Part shown: in pieces, positions 9,394 to 17,083 of the stretch
Position numbering within the stretch: position 1 is the first letter of the stretch
Layout: each line of letters opens with the position of its first letter
DNA from: Eubacteriales bacterium
GTDB lineage: Bacteria; Bacillota; Clostridia; Lachnospirales; Lachnospiraceae
Length of the DNA: 64,000 nucleotides
Assembly (NCBI GenBank): GCA_030524545.1
Contig: JAUNGM010000004.1
Coordinates: 62,001-126,000, forward strand
Direction: 5' to 3'
Notes under the pieces: model-generated
Seen by the model: the letters and a program-made list of their open reading frames with translations, nothing else
Told to the model about the DNA's origin: nothing
Databases searched by the model: none
Program-made: the position numbers and the translations under genes

Positions 9394-9463
9394 TTAAACT
9401 GTCGCCAGTGCTCTATTTGCAAGCACTTCAAATACTTTAAATCCATAGATAAATCCCTGCATT
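9394..9463 (-). pseudogene. Displaced 3' end of the Rha-like gene
   Basis: A short frame reads MQGFIYGFKVFEVLANRAL and continues to a TAA 14 bp before the VP2 start. The first six residues repeat those at residues 209-214 of the Rha-like protein encoded at 17084-17824, in the same frame. Joining 17824-17187 to this segment restores an uninterrupted gene. It is therefore the original C-terminus, separated by insertion of the nested element. Confidence 0.75.
9449..9463. repeat. Left attachment core of the nested element
   Basis: ATAAATCCCTGCATT, identical to 17187-17201. With one mismatch the match extends three bases further left. It lies inside a coding sequence, and the reading frame continues correctly across it when the element is removed. 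Confidence 0.75.
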
Positions 9464-9605
9464 AGAACTGAATGAAGTTTATCCCTTTCCGCCGATTGCC
9501 ATATGCCGCATTTTTACTGGGTTTCTCGAACTTTGCCAGTTTATACTCGTTTATCCTTTTCCTATACGTGCATTTGAATTTGTACCAACATTTGAGCAAA
9601 ACAAA

Positions 9606-9643
9606 AGAGCCTGTGCCGGGTTTTGTTCCGGATCACAAGCTCT
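9606..9643 (-). terminator. Terminator of the integrase
   Basis: The arms AGAGC, TGTG and CCGG pair with CCGG, CACA and GCTCT. The hairpin is followed on the minus strand by TTTTGTTTTG and sits immediately after the integrase stop. Confidence 0.8.
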
Positions 9644-9648
9644 CTTGC

Positions 9649-10872
9649 TTAGCAGATCTTTATTTTCGTTCCCAGTTCGTTCATGATTTCCTGGGACTTT
9701 TCCTTTGTCACATGACTGTAAATGTCCATTGTAGTCTTTATATCATGGTGGCCCATGATTTCCTGTATGACCTTGATATTGCTCTCATTCTCACAGAAGC
9801 GGGTGCAGAAGGTATGCCGGAGGATGTGTGGGGAGAAGTTCGGGAGCAGTTCCGGGGAACGATGCTCTTTCTCTGCCCGGTCCGTTTCCTGTTTGTTGTA
9901 GCGGTTCACGATCCGGGTAATGAGCAGGTTGATTCCTGCAGTCGAATACGGTGTACCCTTGGTTGTGTGGAATACAAAGTCTGTATATCCGTCTATCTGA
10001 GCCGTTCCATGGATGCCAGTTGCAAGGTCATATTCTTTCTGTCGTAGAAGCTGCCTTCGCAGATCCATGACTATCGGGATTTCTCTGGTCCCGCTTTCGG
10101 TTTTCGGTGCAGTCACGAAGAATGACTTTTTCCGGCTTATCTCTGTATAGTGCATGGTATGATTCACGCTGATTATTCCGTTGACCAGGTCAATATCTTT
10201 CCAGGTTAATCCTGTCAGTTCCCCGGTTCTCATTCCTGTGCCCAGGAAGCAGGAAAACATAGGCAGATACGTTTTGTACAATTCTGAATTGGCAAGATAG
10301 TTCACGAAGATTTCCTGTTGCCTTACGGTCAATGGCTCTCTCTTTTTCGGTTCCTTGCGCTCAATCTTAGAAAATGCCTTTGCCGCCGGGTTGCTCTGGA
10401 TCATATTGTCCTGTACCAAATCTTCCAAGGAACCATACACGATGATATGGACGCTGTGGATCGTAGCTGTTGCCAGATTCCGTTTTTCCGAAAGCTCTTT
10501 GTACAATTCCACGATATGTACTCTCTTGATCCGGTCGATTTGCATATTTCCAATCTGGCTATCTCTCACATAGCTGTCCCAGGTACGCATATACAGTTCC
10601 CTGGTGGTAATCTTTACGTTGCCCTTATAAAGGTTGATCCATTTGTCGAACCATTCATTGAGCGTGAGCCGGAGGTTCTTGCTGTATATGCCGTTCTGAA
10701 GCTCTGATTCTTTCTGGATGATTTTCTTTTTCAGTTCGTTCAGATCATTGTCCGTAAGCACATACTTGCGGCCGTCTATCATTTTCCGCCAGATGTATCT
10801 CTTGTCCGCCTTTTGGCTCACATTCGGTGGGAGGACTCTCCCCCGGTGGTCTTTCCTGTTCTTTCCTGCCAT
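9649..10872 (-). CDS. int: Tyrosine recombinase / integrase of the nested element
   Basis: 407 residues from the ATG at 10872, preceded by AAAGGATAAAGG; the frame to 10941 is open but lacks a ribosome site. The order is an AP2-like arm-binding N-terminus, a SAM-like core-binding domain (LTLNEWFDKWI) and the catalytic domain. Catalytic residues are in place: Arg in TGMRTGELTGL, His and Arg in HILRHTF, His in GHHD and the nucleophile in MDIYSHV. The arrangement resembles Tn916-type and Gram-positive phage integrases. It reads towards the 15-bp repeat at 9449 and presumably catalyses recombination between it and 17187. Confidence 0.93.
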   Translation of the reverse strand: MAGKNRKDHRGRVLPPNVSQKADKRYIWRKMIDGRKYVLTDNDLNELKKKIIQKESELQNGIYSKNLRLTLNEWFDKWINLYKGNVKITTRELYMRTWDSYVRDSQIGNMQIDRIKRVHIVELYKELSEKRNLATATIHSVHIIVYGSLEDLVQDNMIQSNPAAKAFSKIERKEPKKREPLTVRQQEIFVNYLANSELYKTYLPMFSCFLGTGMRTGELTGLTWKDIDLVNGIISVNHTMHYTEISRKKSFFVTAPKTESGTREIPIVMDLRRQLLRQKEYDLATGIHGTAQIDGYTDFVFHTTKGTPYSTAGINLLITRIVNRYNKQETDRAEKEHRSPELLPNFSPHILRHTFCTRFCENESNIKVIQEIMGHHDIKTTMDIYSHVTKEKSQEIMNELGTKIKIC

Positions 10873-10941
10873 TCCTTTATCCTTTCTCTGGAACGGTGCG
10901 TGCAAAAGCAGGAACGTTGTCATTCCTGCTCTGGCCTGCAT

Positions 10942-11250
10942 TTACTTAGCACATTCACACATGATTTTCATAGCTGTCTTAAAGCCCAGGATAAAGCCGG
11001 CTTTCTCAGATGCCCTCGCTGTTGCTATTGCCGAATCGAAGAATTCTTGATACGCTGCGCTCTCTGATGGATTTTGCTGTGAGAGGGTTTCTAGGTTCCA
11101 GTCCAGTTCCTGCAGTCTCTCTTTCTGTTCTTCGCTCTGTGGACTCTCTTCGTTGTAGCTTGCTTTGTACTGTTCAAATAACATGCCTACGGTCTCTGTG
11201 TTCTCGGTGCTTCCTTCCAGTGTCAATGTAAGATTGATTGTTTTTTCCAT
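10942..11250 (-). CDS. Hypothetical protein of the nested element
   Basis: 102 residues from the ATG at 11250 (GGAGG, spacing 8). Acidic and helical, with glutamate-rich stretches (EESPQSEEQKERLQEL). Not recognised. It lies between the integrase and a coiled-coil protein and is cotranscribed with them. The preceding gap (11251-11356) contains the hairpin CCGCCC/GGGCGG near 11327-11344. Confidence 0.6.
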   Translation of the reverse strand: MEKTINLTLTLEGSTENTETVGMLFEQYKASYNEESPQSEEQKERLQELDWNLETLSQQNPSESAAYQEFFDSAIATARASEKAGFILGFKTAMKIMCECAK

Positions 11251-11356
11251 TGTGGGTTCCTCCAATTCGCTATTCTATCGGTGCGGAGGACTCACGCACT
11301 GGCAAATCCCCCGTTGGGGTGCTGCCCCGCCCTTTCTGGGGCGGAGCCTGTTGCCT

Positions 11357-11632
11357 TTAAGCTATCGTGAATCGTTTACTTGCGGACTGTTTCGTGAACT
11401 GTTCGCAGATGTCCGGGAATGTTGCCTTTAATGCTTTACTATCAAGTGTGTTGCTGATGATCTCTTTCCAGCGGATGATGAAGTTCTTGGTTTTCAGTTC
11501 TTCCAGGCCCTTGCTTTCCATGTCTCGCTTGATTTCTTCCTTCAGTGCCTTTTCCTGCGCTTCCAGGTCCTTTCTCTGTTTCTCAATGGCTTTCAGTTTT
11601 TTCACTCTGTTCTCGATCTGTCTTTCTGTCAT
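11357..11632 (-). CDS. Coiled-coil protein, Gam-like
   Basis: 91 residues. The first half is a continuous charged coiled coil (RQIENRVKKLKAIEKQRKDL), followed by FIIRWKEIISNTLDSKALKA. This layout resembles short host-nuclease-inhibitor (Gam-like) proteins, which bind DNA ends, but it is shorter than typical Gam, so the name is only a pointer. It is in the leftward operon of the element. Confidence 0.45.
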   Translation of the reverse strand: MTERQIENRVKKLKAIEKQRKDLEAQEKALKEEIKRDMESKGLEELKTKNFIIRWKEIISNTLDSKALKATFPDICEQFTKQSASKRFTIA

Positions 11633-11651
11633 GGCTCATTCCCTCTCTTTC

Positions 11652-11873
11652 TTAGATTGCGTATACCTTTCTCTGTCCGATTTCTGTATCAGAGAATTTC
11701 TTTCCAAATCCGGTTACTGTACATTCCTGGTAGCCGTTTCTCTTTGCGTAGTCACTTGCGAAAGTAGAAAAGTCATTGTACTTTCTCTCGAACTCTGTCA
11801 CATTGACAAACGCTCTGACGTTTTTTAATTCTCCATTCTGAGTTTTAGCTGTCATGCAGATGTTTCTGAACAT
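11652..11873 (-). CDS. Hypothetical protein, first gene of the element's leftward operon
   Basis: 73 residues, start supported by GGAAAGGAG. Not recognised. It is the first gene downstream of the minus-strand promoter at 12063-12090. Of the sequence between them, 11874-12062 holds only the leader and I see nothing else there. Confidence 0.6.
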   Translation of the reverse strand: MFRNICMTAKTQNGELKNVRAFVNVTEFERKYNDFSTFASDYAKRNGYQECTVTGFGKKFSDTEIGQRKVYAI

Positions 11874-12062
11874 TGGCTTTTCTCCTTTCCGGCAAGCCCA
11901 GGGTGGCTGTTTAAGTATCTATGTCCTTCTGACAATCCCAATCTCCCTTATCCGTTCCCTGTGTTACGTTGTATTCTTGTTTTCCCTTTCGGTACTTCCG
12001 TCTATCCTTCGCTTGCCTTTGTGTTGTTTGTTTTTGAGTATGTATTGTTTGTTTATGATTAT

Positions 12063-12090
12063 ATTATACCATATTACGTTACTAAGTCAA
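12063..12090 (-). promoter_or_regulatory. Sigma-A promoter, leftward (integrase operon)
   Basis: On the minus strand TTGACT (12090-12085) and TATAAT (12068-12063) are separated by 16 bp. It reads into the 11873-to-9649 operon and is back to back with the rightward promoter at 12133. Confidence 0.75.
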
Positions 12091-12132
12091 TAGGTTTTAA
12101 TAATGTTTTTGATTAAATTTTATTGTTTTGCG

Positions 12133-12161
12133 TTGACTTTTTGTTCGTTTTTGATTATAAT
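12133..12161 (+). promoter_or_regulatory. Sigma-A promoter, rightward (regulator-Uma2 operon)
   Basis: TTGACT and TATAAT are separated by exactly 17 bp, 38 bp before the ATG at 12200, with a ribosome site (AGGAGG) in between. It faces away from the integrase promoter, giving a divergent control region. Confidence 0.85.
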
Positions 12162-12199
12162 AATCACATTCACAAAAGACACTTTAGGAGGTATGTTCT

Positions 12200-12478
12200 A
12201 TGTCGTTTTCAAACAAGCTGAAATCTATTTTGAGCGTTACAGGTCACAAACCTGCTGATCTGGCTGATTGTCTCGGAATTTCCGTACAATCTGTCCGTAA
12301 CAAAATCTTTCGTGGTTCTTACTCGATTGATGATTTACTTAAGATCTTTGACTATCTGGAATGTGAGGTAACGGTCAAAACAAAAGACGGTATCGTATTT
12401 CCCTTAACGATTGACGATGTAAGGGAATCTGATACGGACCTTTCCGAACCAGACACACCCGATTCAAACGAAGCATAG
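12200..12478 (+). CDS. HTH regulator of the nested element
   Basis: 92 residues. LADCLGISVQSVRNKIFRGSYSIDDLLKI is a compact Cro/cI-type HTH. The last 20 residues are acidic and disordered. It is transcribed from a strong promoter divergent to the integrase operon, the usual arrangement for the maintenance repressor of an integrative element. It is followed after 18 bp by the Uma2 nuclease gene. Confidence 0.75.
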   Translation: MSFSNKLKSILSVTGHKPADLADCLGISVQSVRNKIFRGSYSIDDLLKIFDYLECEVTVKTKDGIVFPLTIDDVRESDTDLSEPDTPDSNEA

Positions 12479-12496
12479 CAGGAAGGAGGCTTTTAT

Positions 12497-13048
12497 ATGC
12501 CATTAGCCCAGAGCAAACTTTACACTGAAGCTGACTATTACAATTTGCCAGAAGATATCCGGGCAGAGCTGATTGATGGGACGCTGATCTATAACCAGGC
12601 CGCCCCCTCCAGAATCCACCAGACAATACTCATGGAGCTTGCCGGAACGATCCGGGACTATATCCGTAGCAAAGGCGGTCCCTGTCGTGTGTTCCCCGCT
12701 CCCTTCGCTGTCAAGCTGAGAGAAGACCGAAAGACCATTGTGGAACCAGACATAAGCGTGATCTGTGACCGGAACAAACTCACTGACCGGGGCTGTACCG
12801 GAGCCCCAGACTGGATCATTGAGATCGTTTCCCCGAGCAATTCCAGTCATGATTATGTGATGAAGCTGAACCTTTACGCTGATGCAGGTGTCCGGGAATA
12901 CTGGATTGTGGATCCGTCCAGGGAGAGAATCCTGGTTTACCATTTGGAGCAGACAGATTTCAGTGTCGAAACCTATACGTTCCAGGATTCCGTTCCTGTC
13001 AAGATCTATCCGGACCTGCAGATAGATTTCAATTCCCTGGATCTGTAA
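12497..13048 (+). CDS. Uma2 family (DUF820) putative endonuclease
   Basis: 183 residues matching the Uma2 fold, a PD-(D/E)XK relative. LPEDIRAELIDGTL opens the domain, EPDISVICD carries the acidic residue, and DWIIEIVSPSNSSHDYVMKL with YADAGVREYWIVDP are the family hallmarks. The family is abundant in cyanobacteria and Firmicutes with no proven role. Here it is the cargo of the regulator operon of a mobile element. It ends at a good terminator. Confidence 0.85.
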   Translation: MPLAQSKLYTEADYYNLPEDIRAELIDGTLIYNQAAPSRIHQTILMELAGTIRDYIRSKGGPCRVFPAPFAVKLREDRKTIVEPDISVICDRNKLTDRGCTGAPDWIIEIVSPSNSSHDYVMKLNLYADAGVREYWIVDPSRERILVYHLEQTDFSVETYTFQDSVPVKIYPDLQIDFNSLDL

Positions 13049-13098
13049 ACCGGGGATGTTTCCCACATTTTCCACCTTTTTGTGGGGATAAACCCAAT

Positions 13099-13134
13099 AA
13101 AAGCACTCAGAACATTGGCCTGGGTGCTTTTTTC
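13099..13134 (+). terminator. Rho-independent terminator after Uma2
   Basis: AAAAGCACTCAG pairs with CTGGGTGCTTTT (one wobble) around a 9-nt loop and is followed by a T-run on the plus strand. It also has an A-rich 5' side and may work in both directions. Confidence 0.8.
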
Positions 13135-13169
13135 ATTGCCGTTTAACAGATTTTCCAGACGCTGCAGTC

Positions 13170-13289
13170 TCATTTCCTGTTCTGTTTTCTGGTGTGCCTT
13201 GCTGTCCATTTCCGATCAAGCACTCTCGCTATGACGTTCCCGGTGATAGTTCCGGCGGTGACGATAGCAAATAATACAAAATCACTCAT
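13170..13289 (-). CDS. Small membrane protein (39 residues)
   Basis: ATG at 13289 behind GGAGAG. The first half (FVLFAIVTAGTITGNVIARV) is one membrane helix and the tail is basic (DRKWTARHTRKQNRK). Not recognised. It resembles the very short hydrophobic proteins found in small mobile elements. A competing frame at 13006-13209 runs over the same DNA and through the terminator and is rejected. Confidence 0.5.
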   Translation of the reverse strand: MSDFVLFAIVTAGTITGNVIARVLDRKWTARHTRKQNRK

Positions 13290-13350
13290 TTCTCATTCTC
13301 TCCTTTTTCGTTGTGATCTGGTTTGATGTGTAGCATATGCCTGTGAAGTC

Positions 13351-13435
13351 GTAGCCGGGGCAGGAAGCGTTTTTATCGTGTCGCATGAGGATTTGATAGG
13401 GTTAAGCCCTTAAAATGGCAAATACGCTCACATTA
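13351..13435 (+). repeat. Imperfect long direct repeat, copy A
   Basis: About 85 bp, similar in order and spacing to 16926-17013. Shared blocks are GGGGCAGGA near the start and AAAATGGCAA-ATACGCTCA near the end. It lies in the gap after the 110-residue gene. Function unknown. Confidence 0.5.
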
Positions 13436-13765
13436 CCCTTTCTCTGGTATGCCAAAAATCCTGTCGTAGGTATCCGTATCAATGCAGGCGGTATGCTCGT
13501 CCATAAAGCCGAATGCCTGTTGCTCGTCCATAAGCTGAATCTTTGTCTCGTTTCCCTCATACTCACTCACAAGAAAATACGAGCCTTTCCCGGTGCGGTA
13601 GAGCTTTTTTGTCCCGCCATTACCAAAGCTGTCATGCTCTGTTGCACAGAGAAGATCTGATTCTCCCGGAACATATTGCTTTTTGCCTATGTAATACCGG
13701 ACTTTCTTTTTCCGGGCGTTCCGAGAATTTGACTTGCCATTTTTTAGGGGTGACATTTCAGACAT
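13433..13765 (-). CDS. Hypothetical protein downstream of the ArpU-like gene
   Basis: 110 residues, basic N-terminus (PLKNGKSNSRNARKKK), not recognised. The start at 13765 overlaps the stop of the ArpU-like gene; an alternative ATG at 13756 falls inside the 17-bp motif shared with the phage. Tyrosine-rich and soluble. If the shared motif is a late promoter, this is the only gene of the element it would directly control. Confidence 0.55.
   Translation of the reverse strand: MSEMSPLKNGKSNSRNARKKKVRYYIGKKQYVPGESDLLCATEHDSFGNGGTKKLYRTGKGSYFLVSEYEGNETKIQLMDEQQAFGFMDEHTACIDTDTYDRIFGIPEKG
13740..13756 (-). promoter_or_regulatory. 17-bp motif shared with phage late region (copy in nested element)
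   Basis: TTTTTTAGGGGTGACAT on the plus strand, identical to 62383-62399. It begins 2 bp after the stop of an ArpU-like gene. The other copy follows the phage's own ArpU-like gene. A cis site for these regulators is possible but not shown. Confidence 0.45.
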
Positions 13766-14252
13766 ACGTTCCCACTATCCAATCCGGGTTGATGCCGTTT
13801 ATCCCATAAAGCAGGATTGCCAAATCCCCGATTGCCCGGTCTATGTATCTCTCGAGGGAGTCTATCCTGATGTGGAGCCGCCGACAAATCTCTGTGTCTG
13901 GCAGTTCGTTCCCGATGATATATCGTAGCACGATGGCGTTATGCTGTATCCTGTTACGTTCTGAGAAGCCAGAACAGTCCCTGTTCGCTATGACCAGGCT
14001 GTCTATCGTGGCTCTGATTGGCGTTCCCTCTGGAGATGCCCGGTATCTTTCCAGGCAAGCTCTCACAAATGCCTTTCTGGCAGAATACATTTTCTGTCGT
14101 TCCCGCTTTGCCTTTTTCCTTTCCCGGACGTATTCCTGTTCCAGTTCCTGGGTAACACTTTTCATTGCCCTGTTAAAAATATCATTCAGTTCTGTGGGTA
14201 GCAAAACTGTTTCCTTTCGTTCCTGCAGAAGCTGACTTTCTGTGTATGCCAT
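13758..14252 (-). CDS. ArpU/RinA-like late transcription regulator of the nested element
   Basis: 164 residues from the ATG at 14252 (AGGAAAGGA). A charged coiled coil precedes a sigma region 4-like HTH: ELPDTEICRRLHIRIDSLERYIDRAIGDLAILLYGINGI. The last part is similar to the phage protein at 62474-63166 (YRTLEKAYDDLSVLFFGIEGV). Proteins of this type activate late or packaging genes in Gram-positive phages. It overlaps the end of the sigma factor gene upstream on the minus strand. Confidence 0.6.
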   Translation of the reverse strand: MAYTESQLLQERKETVLLPTELNDIFNRAMKSVTQELEQEYVRERKKAKRERQKMYSARKAFVRACLERYRASPEGTPIRATIDSLVIANRDCSGFSERNRIQHNAIVLRYIIGNELPDTEICRRLHIRIDSLERYIDRAIGDLAILLYGINGINPDWIVGTYV

Positions 14253-14281
14253 GCTGTGTCCTTTCCTGACCTGTAATGCTG

Positions 14282-15169
14282 TCAAAGGAGCAGGTCTTTC
14301 TCTTGCTCTGACAATCCGGCCATTTTTCTCTCTGATTCCCGGTTAATATTTCTTATTGCCCGCCGTTCCTGCTGATCTGGAAGAAACGATGCCAATTCCT
14401 TTCCGTACTTTCCCCGCCGAAGTTTCCGGAAGGCGTTCCGGATGTGGCAGTCTATGTTCCCTTTGGAGCAGTGCAGGGTGTCCCCGATCTCTTCCAAGGT
14501 CTGACCTTTGTAGAACCGGGCATAAACAATCTCACATTCCTTTTTGCTCAATGTTCCCAGTGCTGCCGTCAGAGTGTTGTGCAGTTCCTGCAGATAAACA
14601 CTGTCCGAAGCACTCTCTGTATCCTGGGATGGATCAGAAACCATATCCAGGAGCGTTCCGGAATCCTTGTCGTTCTCTTCCAACCGGCTGTCAAGACTTA
14701 CCAGTCCGACTTTCTGGATGCTGTCGCTTACATTCTGGAATTCTTTTTCTGACATTCCCAGACTTTCCATGATGGCTTTATCCGTAGGAACCTGTCCCGA
14801 TGCCTGCAGTTCTTCCCTGGCTCTCATGTAGCTCTTTATTTTCGCTCTCATGGCAGGCGGTATGCGTAGGCTCTGGCAGTATCGATCATAATATTTTCGC
14901 AGGCTCTTGACGATGTAGTGTGTGGCGTATGTAAAGAACCTATTGCCCTGGCTGAAATCATACCGGCTTATGGATTCCAGGATGCCAAGAAATGCCTGTT
15001 GCTCTAAATCCTCGAAGTCTTGGTTCCATCGCTCTGTCCCGGTGCTTTCTTGAATGATTTTCCTTACCAGGCTGACATTCTGTTTCCAAAGTATTTCCAG
15101 AAGCTGTTGCTGATCTCCCTGTCCATCCTGTAGCATTTTTACGATTGTCTCATTTTCCATCCGGCCCAT
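14282..15169 (-). CDS. Sigma-70 family RNA polymerase sigma factor
   Basis: 295 residues from the ATG at 15169 (AAAGGATCAGAGC). Region 2 is FEDLEQQAFLGILESISRYD through FFTYATHYIVKSLRKYYDRY. Region 3 is a helical segment with LGMSEKEF. Region 4 is LSKKECEIVYARFYKGQTLEEIGDTLHCSKGNIDCHIRNAFRKLR. It is therefore a complete group of regions, larger than an ECF factor. In a mobile element it probably redirects polymerase to element promoters. Confidence 0.85.
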   Translation of the reverse strand: MGRMENETIVKMLQDGQGDQQQLLEILWKQNVSLVRKIIQESTGTERWNQDFEDLEQQAFLGILESISRYDFSQGNRFFTYATHYIVKSLRKYYDRYCQSLRIPPAMRAKIKSYMRAREELQASGQVPTDKAIMESLGMSEKEFQNVSDSIQKVGLVSLDSRLEENDKDSGTLLDMVSDPSQDTESASDSVYLQELHNTLTAALGTLSKKECEIVYARFYKGQTLEEIGDTLHCSKGNIDCHIRNAFRKLRRGKYGKELASFLPDQQERRAIRNINRESERKMAGLSEQEKDLLL

Positions 15170-15215
15170 GCTCTGATCCTTTCTGGAGAGTTGAGCCGTT
15201 ACGCTGCGCTCTCGC

Positions 15216-15557
15216 TTATTCGCTGTCAATTACCTTTTCCTGTTCTGTCTGGCACTGTTTGAAGAAAATACTTTCCGTTCCCTGTCTCTCGATGAGGTGA
15301 CAGTTTTCCAGGATGGACAGAGTAGCCGTAACGGTTTCCTTTGTCTCTCCCAGTTCCAGGGCTATCTCTTCGCTCAATGTCGGTAGGATTCTCTGATGCC
15401 GGATATACCCTTTACAGGCCTGTGCCTTTAAAAGCATTCGCAGATACACGATAACGTAGGTATCCCCTCCGGCAAATTTACGGATGGCTTTAATTGGCAG
15501 TCCATCCAGAAAGTCCGTATACAGGATAAAATGATCTTTGGATTGTATATCTGTCAT
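15216..15557 (-). CDS. Replisome-organizer N-domain-like winged-helix protein
   Basis: 113 residues. DTYVIVYLRMLLKAQACKGYIRHQRILPTLSEEIALELGETKETVTATLSILENCHLIE resembles the N-terminal DNA-binding domain of phage replisome organizers (Phage_rep_org_N). The usual C-terminal DnaD-like part is missing. It lies directly downstream of the hairpin and repeat cluster at 15593-15786, which would suit an initiator and its binding region. Confidence 0.6.
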   Translation of the reverse strand: MTDIQSKDHFILYTDFLDGLPIKAIRKFAGGDTYVIVYLRMLLKAQACKGYIRHQRILPTLSEEIALELGETKETVTATLSILENCHLIERQGTESIFFKQCQTEQEKVIDSE

Positions 15558-15592
15558 TGTCCATTCCTTTCTGTGAATACAGTTTATTTTTT

Positions 15593-15682
15593 ACCCGGAG
15601 TGGGGTGTCTGCCGTAAGGTAGACGTTTCCCCCAATACCCCCTTTGAGGGGGTTGCCGGGGGACGGAAGGGGGAGGCCGGGT
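15593..15682. repeat. Structured non-coding segment with nested hairpins
   Basis: An outer pair ACCCGG/CCGGGT encloses the perfect hairpin GTCTGCC-GTAA-GGTAGAC (15607-15624) and the hairpin CCCCC-TTTGA-GGGGG (15638-15652). The segment is strikingly G/C-tract rich compared with its AT-rich neighbours. It adjoins tandem repeats at 15698-15786. Candidate origin, transfer origin or structured leader. Confidence 0.55.
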
Positions 15683-15697
15683 GTGTTTAATTATTTT

Positions 15698-15786
15698 ATT
15701 GGTATTGTTTAAAGTATTGGTATTGTTATATAGCCCAAATTTTGAGACGAATCAAAAATTGAGACGTGTCAAAAATTGGTACAGTC
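15698..15786. repeat. Two sets of iteron-like direct repeats
   Basis: The 12-mer ATTGGTATTGTT occurs twice with 18-bp spacing (15698-15709, 15716-15727). Three head-to-tail 17-bp units follow at 15736, 15753 and 15770; the second is CAAAAATTGAGACGTGT, and the third is degenerate after CAAAAATTG. The stretch is AT-rich and untranslated. This is the appearance of initiator-binding iterons. Confidence 0.6.
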
Positions 15787-15799
15787 GATAAAGTAAATT

Positions 15800-16123
15800 T
15801 TATGTATTTGGTGGCCCTTTTCCCAGTTCCCGGTTTTGGAAATCACATAGCTGATATACAAGCCGCCTATCGAAATTCTCTGGCCCATTTTTCACATAAG
15901 CTTTTTTCACGATTCCTTTTTGTTCAAGAGTTCTCATGTGCTTATAAAGCGTATTCCTGGTCATTCCGGTTGCTCTCATAAGGGTGTCGATGGACGGAAA
16001 GCACATTCTTTCCTTGTTGCAGAATCCTGCGAGCGCACAGTACAGGGCTTTTGATCCAAGCGGTAACGATTCATCGCAGAAAATATCCATGTCAAATTTC
16101 CCATACCTGGTTTTCCGTTCCAT
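15800..16123 (-). CDS. HTH_36-type winged-helix protein
   Basis: 107 residues from the ATG at 16123 (GGGG, spacing 8). LGSKALYCALAGFCNKERMCFPSIDTLMRATGMTRNTLYKHMRTLEQKGIVKKAY is the HTH_36 domain found in plasmid and phage replication initiators. Only this domain is present. It is a paralogue of the next gene upstream. Likely a DNA-binding regulator or initiator of the element. Confidence 0.7.
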   Translation of the reverse strand: MERKTRYGKFDMDIFCDESLPLGSKALYCALAGFCNKERMCFPSIDTLMRATGMTRNTLYKHMRTLEQKGIVKKAYVKNGPENFDRRLVYQLCDFQNRELGKGPPNT

Positions 16124-16145
16124 AGGCAAGTCCCCTTTCTATGGC

Positions 16146-16439
16146 TCATTCTGAAAGTCTGTCGCATAATTCATATACGAGCTTACGGTGAGTCGGATAC
16201 TTGTCTGTCTGTTCATAATATTTTTTGATAATTTCTTTCTCTTCCAGACTTTTCATATGCCGATAAAACGTAGTCCGGCACATTCCGGATGCCTTGATAA
16301 GCTCATTGATGGTTGAGTAGCATTTTCTGTCCTGGTTGCTGTAGGTGGCGAGAATAGCATATAAAATCCTGGATTCTGGTGTAAGGGTTCCGTCCCTTAT
16401 GATCTCTTTCAATACAAAACCGTAACTGTTTTCTGTCAT
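16146..16439 (-). CDS. HTH_36-type winged-helix protein (paralogue)
   Basis: 97 residues from the ATG at 16439, preceded by AAAGGAAAAGG; the frame extends to 16463 but without a site. ESRILYAILATYSNQDRKCYSTINELIKASGMCRTTFYRHMKSLEEKEIIKKYY is the HTH_36 domain. It has the same length and layout as the gene that follows, so the pair arose by duplication. Two different recognition helices suggest two target sites. Confidence 0.7.
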   Translation of the reverse strand: MTENSYGFVLKEIIRDGTLTPESRILYAILATYSNQDRKCYSTINELIKASGMCRTTFYRHMKSLEEKEIIKKYYEQTDKYPTHRKLVYELCDRLSE

Positions 16440-16462
16440 AAGTCCTTTTCCTTTCTGGAGCA

Positions 16463-16663
16463 TTATCTGTCCTGTGCCTGGCTGTCAATGTAGCTGTCTA
16501 TTTTCTTACGATCATACAGAACCCTGGTTCCGATACGCACAATGGCATTGGCACTTTTTCCAAGATTCCTTGACGAATTTCTTCCCAGGTTAAGGTAGCG
16601 CATTAAATCATTGATATTCATGAGCCGTCCATATCCCTGTGTCTCATTCACTTTTTCTGTCAT
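16463..16663 (-). CDS. Excisionase-like MerR/HTH_17 protein
   Basis: 66 residues. YGRLMNINDLMRYLNLGRNSSRNLGKSANAIVRIGTRVLYDRKKIDSYID is the winged helix-turn-helix of small excisionases (Xis, HTH_17 type). It is the first gene of the element's main minus-strand operon and lies near its right end. It likely gives directionality to the integrase. Confidence 0.7.
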   Translation of the reverse strand: MTEKVNETQGYGRLMNINDLMRYLNLGRNSSRNLGKSANAIVRIGTRVLYDRKKIDSYIDSQAQDR

Positions 16664-16680
16664 GTTTTATTTCCCCTTTC

Positions 16681-16740
16681 TGAGTTTATATGAGTTTATG
16701 CGGGTTCATATGGGTTCATATGGTGTCCATGGGTTCATAA
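16681..16740. repeat. Six 10-bp tandem repeats in the leader of the Xis operon
   Basis: Successive 10-mers TGAGTTTATA, TGAGTTTATG, CGGGTTCATA, TGGGTTCATA, TGGTGTCCAT and GGGTTCATAA. They cover the space between the promoter and the excisionase start. Possible cooperative operator or leader element. Confidence 0.55.
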
Positions 16741-16765
16741 TAATTGCATATGCGAGCAATGTCAA
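16737..16765 (-). promoter_or_regulatory. Sigma-A promoter with operator in the spacer (element main operon)
   Basis: On the minus strand TTGACA and TATTAT are separated by 17 bp. The spacer contains CTCGCATATGCAA, the same operator type found in the spacers of the phage early promoters. Related boxes lie upstream at 16775-16788 and 16883-16896. It drives 16663 leftwards. Confidence 0.75.
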
Positions 16766-16925
16766 GATTAAAAATTCATATGTGCGAGATTTTAATTTTT
16801 CACAAAACGCTGATATTTAAAGGGTTTTCGAGGAATTTTTAATTTTCCGCCCTGGCAGCAGTCTGGAATCCCGCCAGTTTTACTCGCATATGCAAGTCGT
16901 TTGAGTGTGCCGAATCTGGCTCTAT

Positions 16926-17013
16926 GACCTTGTTACAGGGGCAGGAGCCGTTTAAATATATTCGGGTGGGGAAATTATAGGCTAACTGGCTAAAATGGCA
17001 ATACGCTCATTTT
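16926..17013 (+). repeat. Imperfect long direct repeat, copy B
   Basis: Partner of 13351-13435. It lies in the non-coding right end of the nested element (16664-17083). Shared blocks are GGGGCAGGA and AAAATGGCAATACGCTCA. Both copies are in the same orientation. Confidence 0.5.
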
Positions 17014-17083
17014 ACGAGGTGCTATGTCCTGTCTTTCTCTGATTCTGCCGAATAACTCAGACCGTTTGACTGAGTCCAGGAGT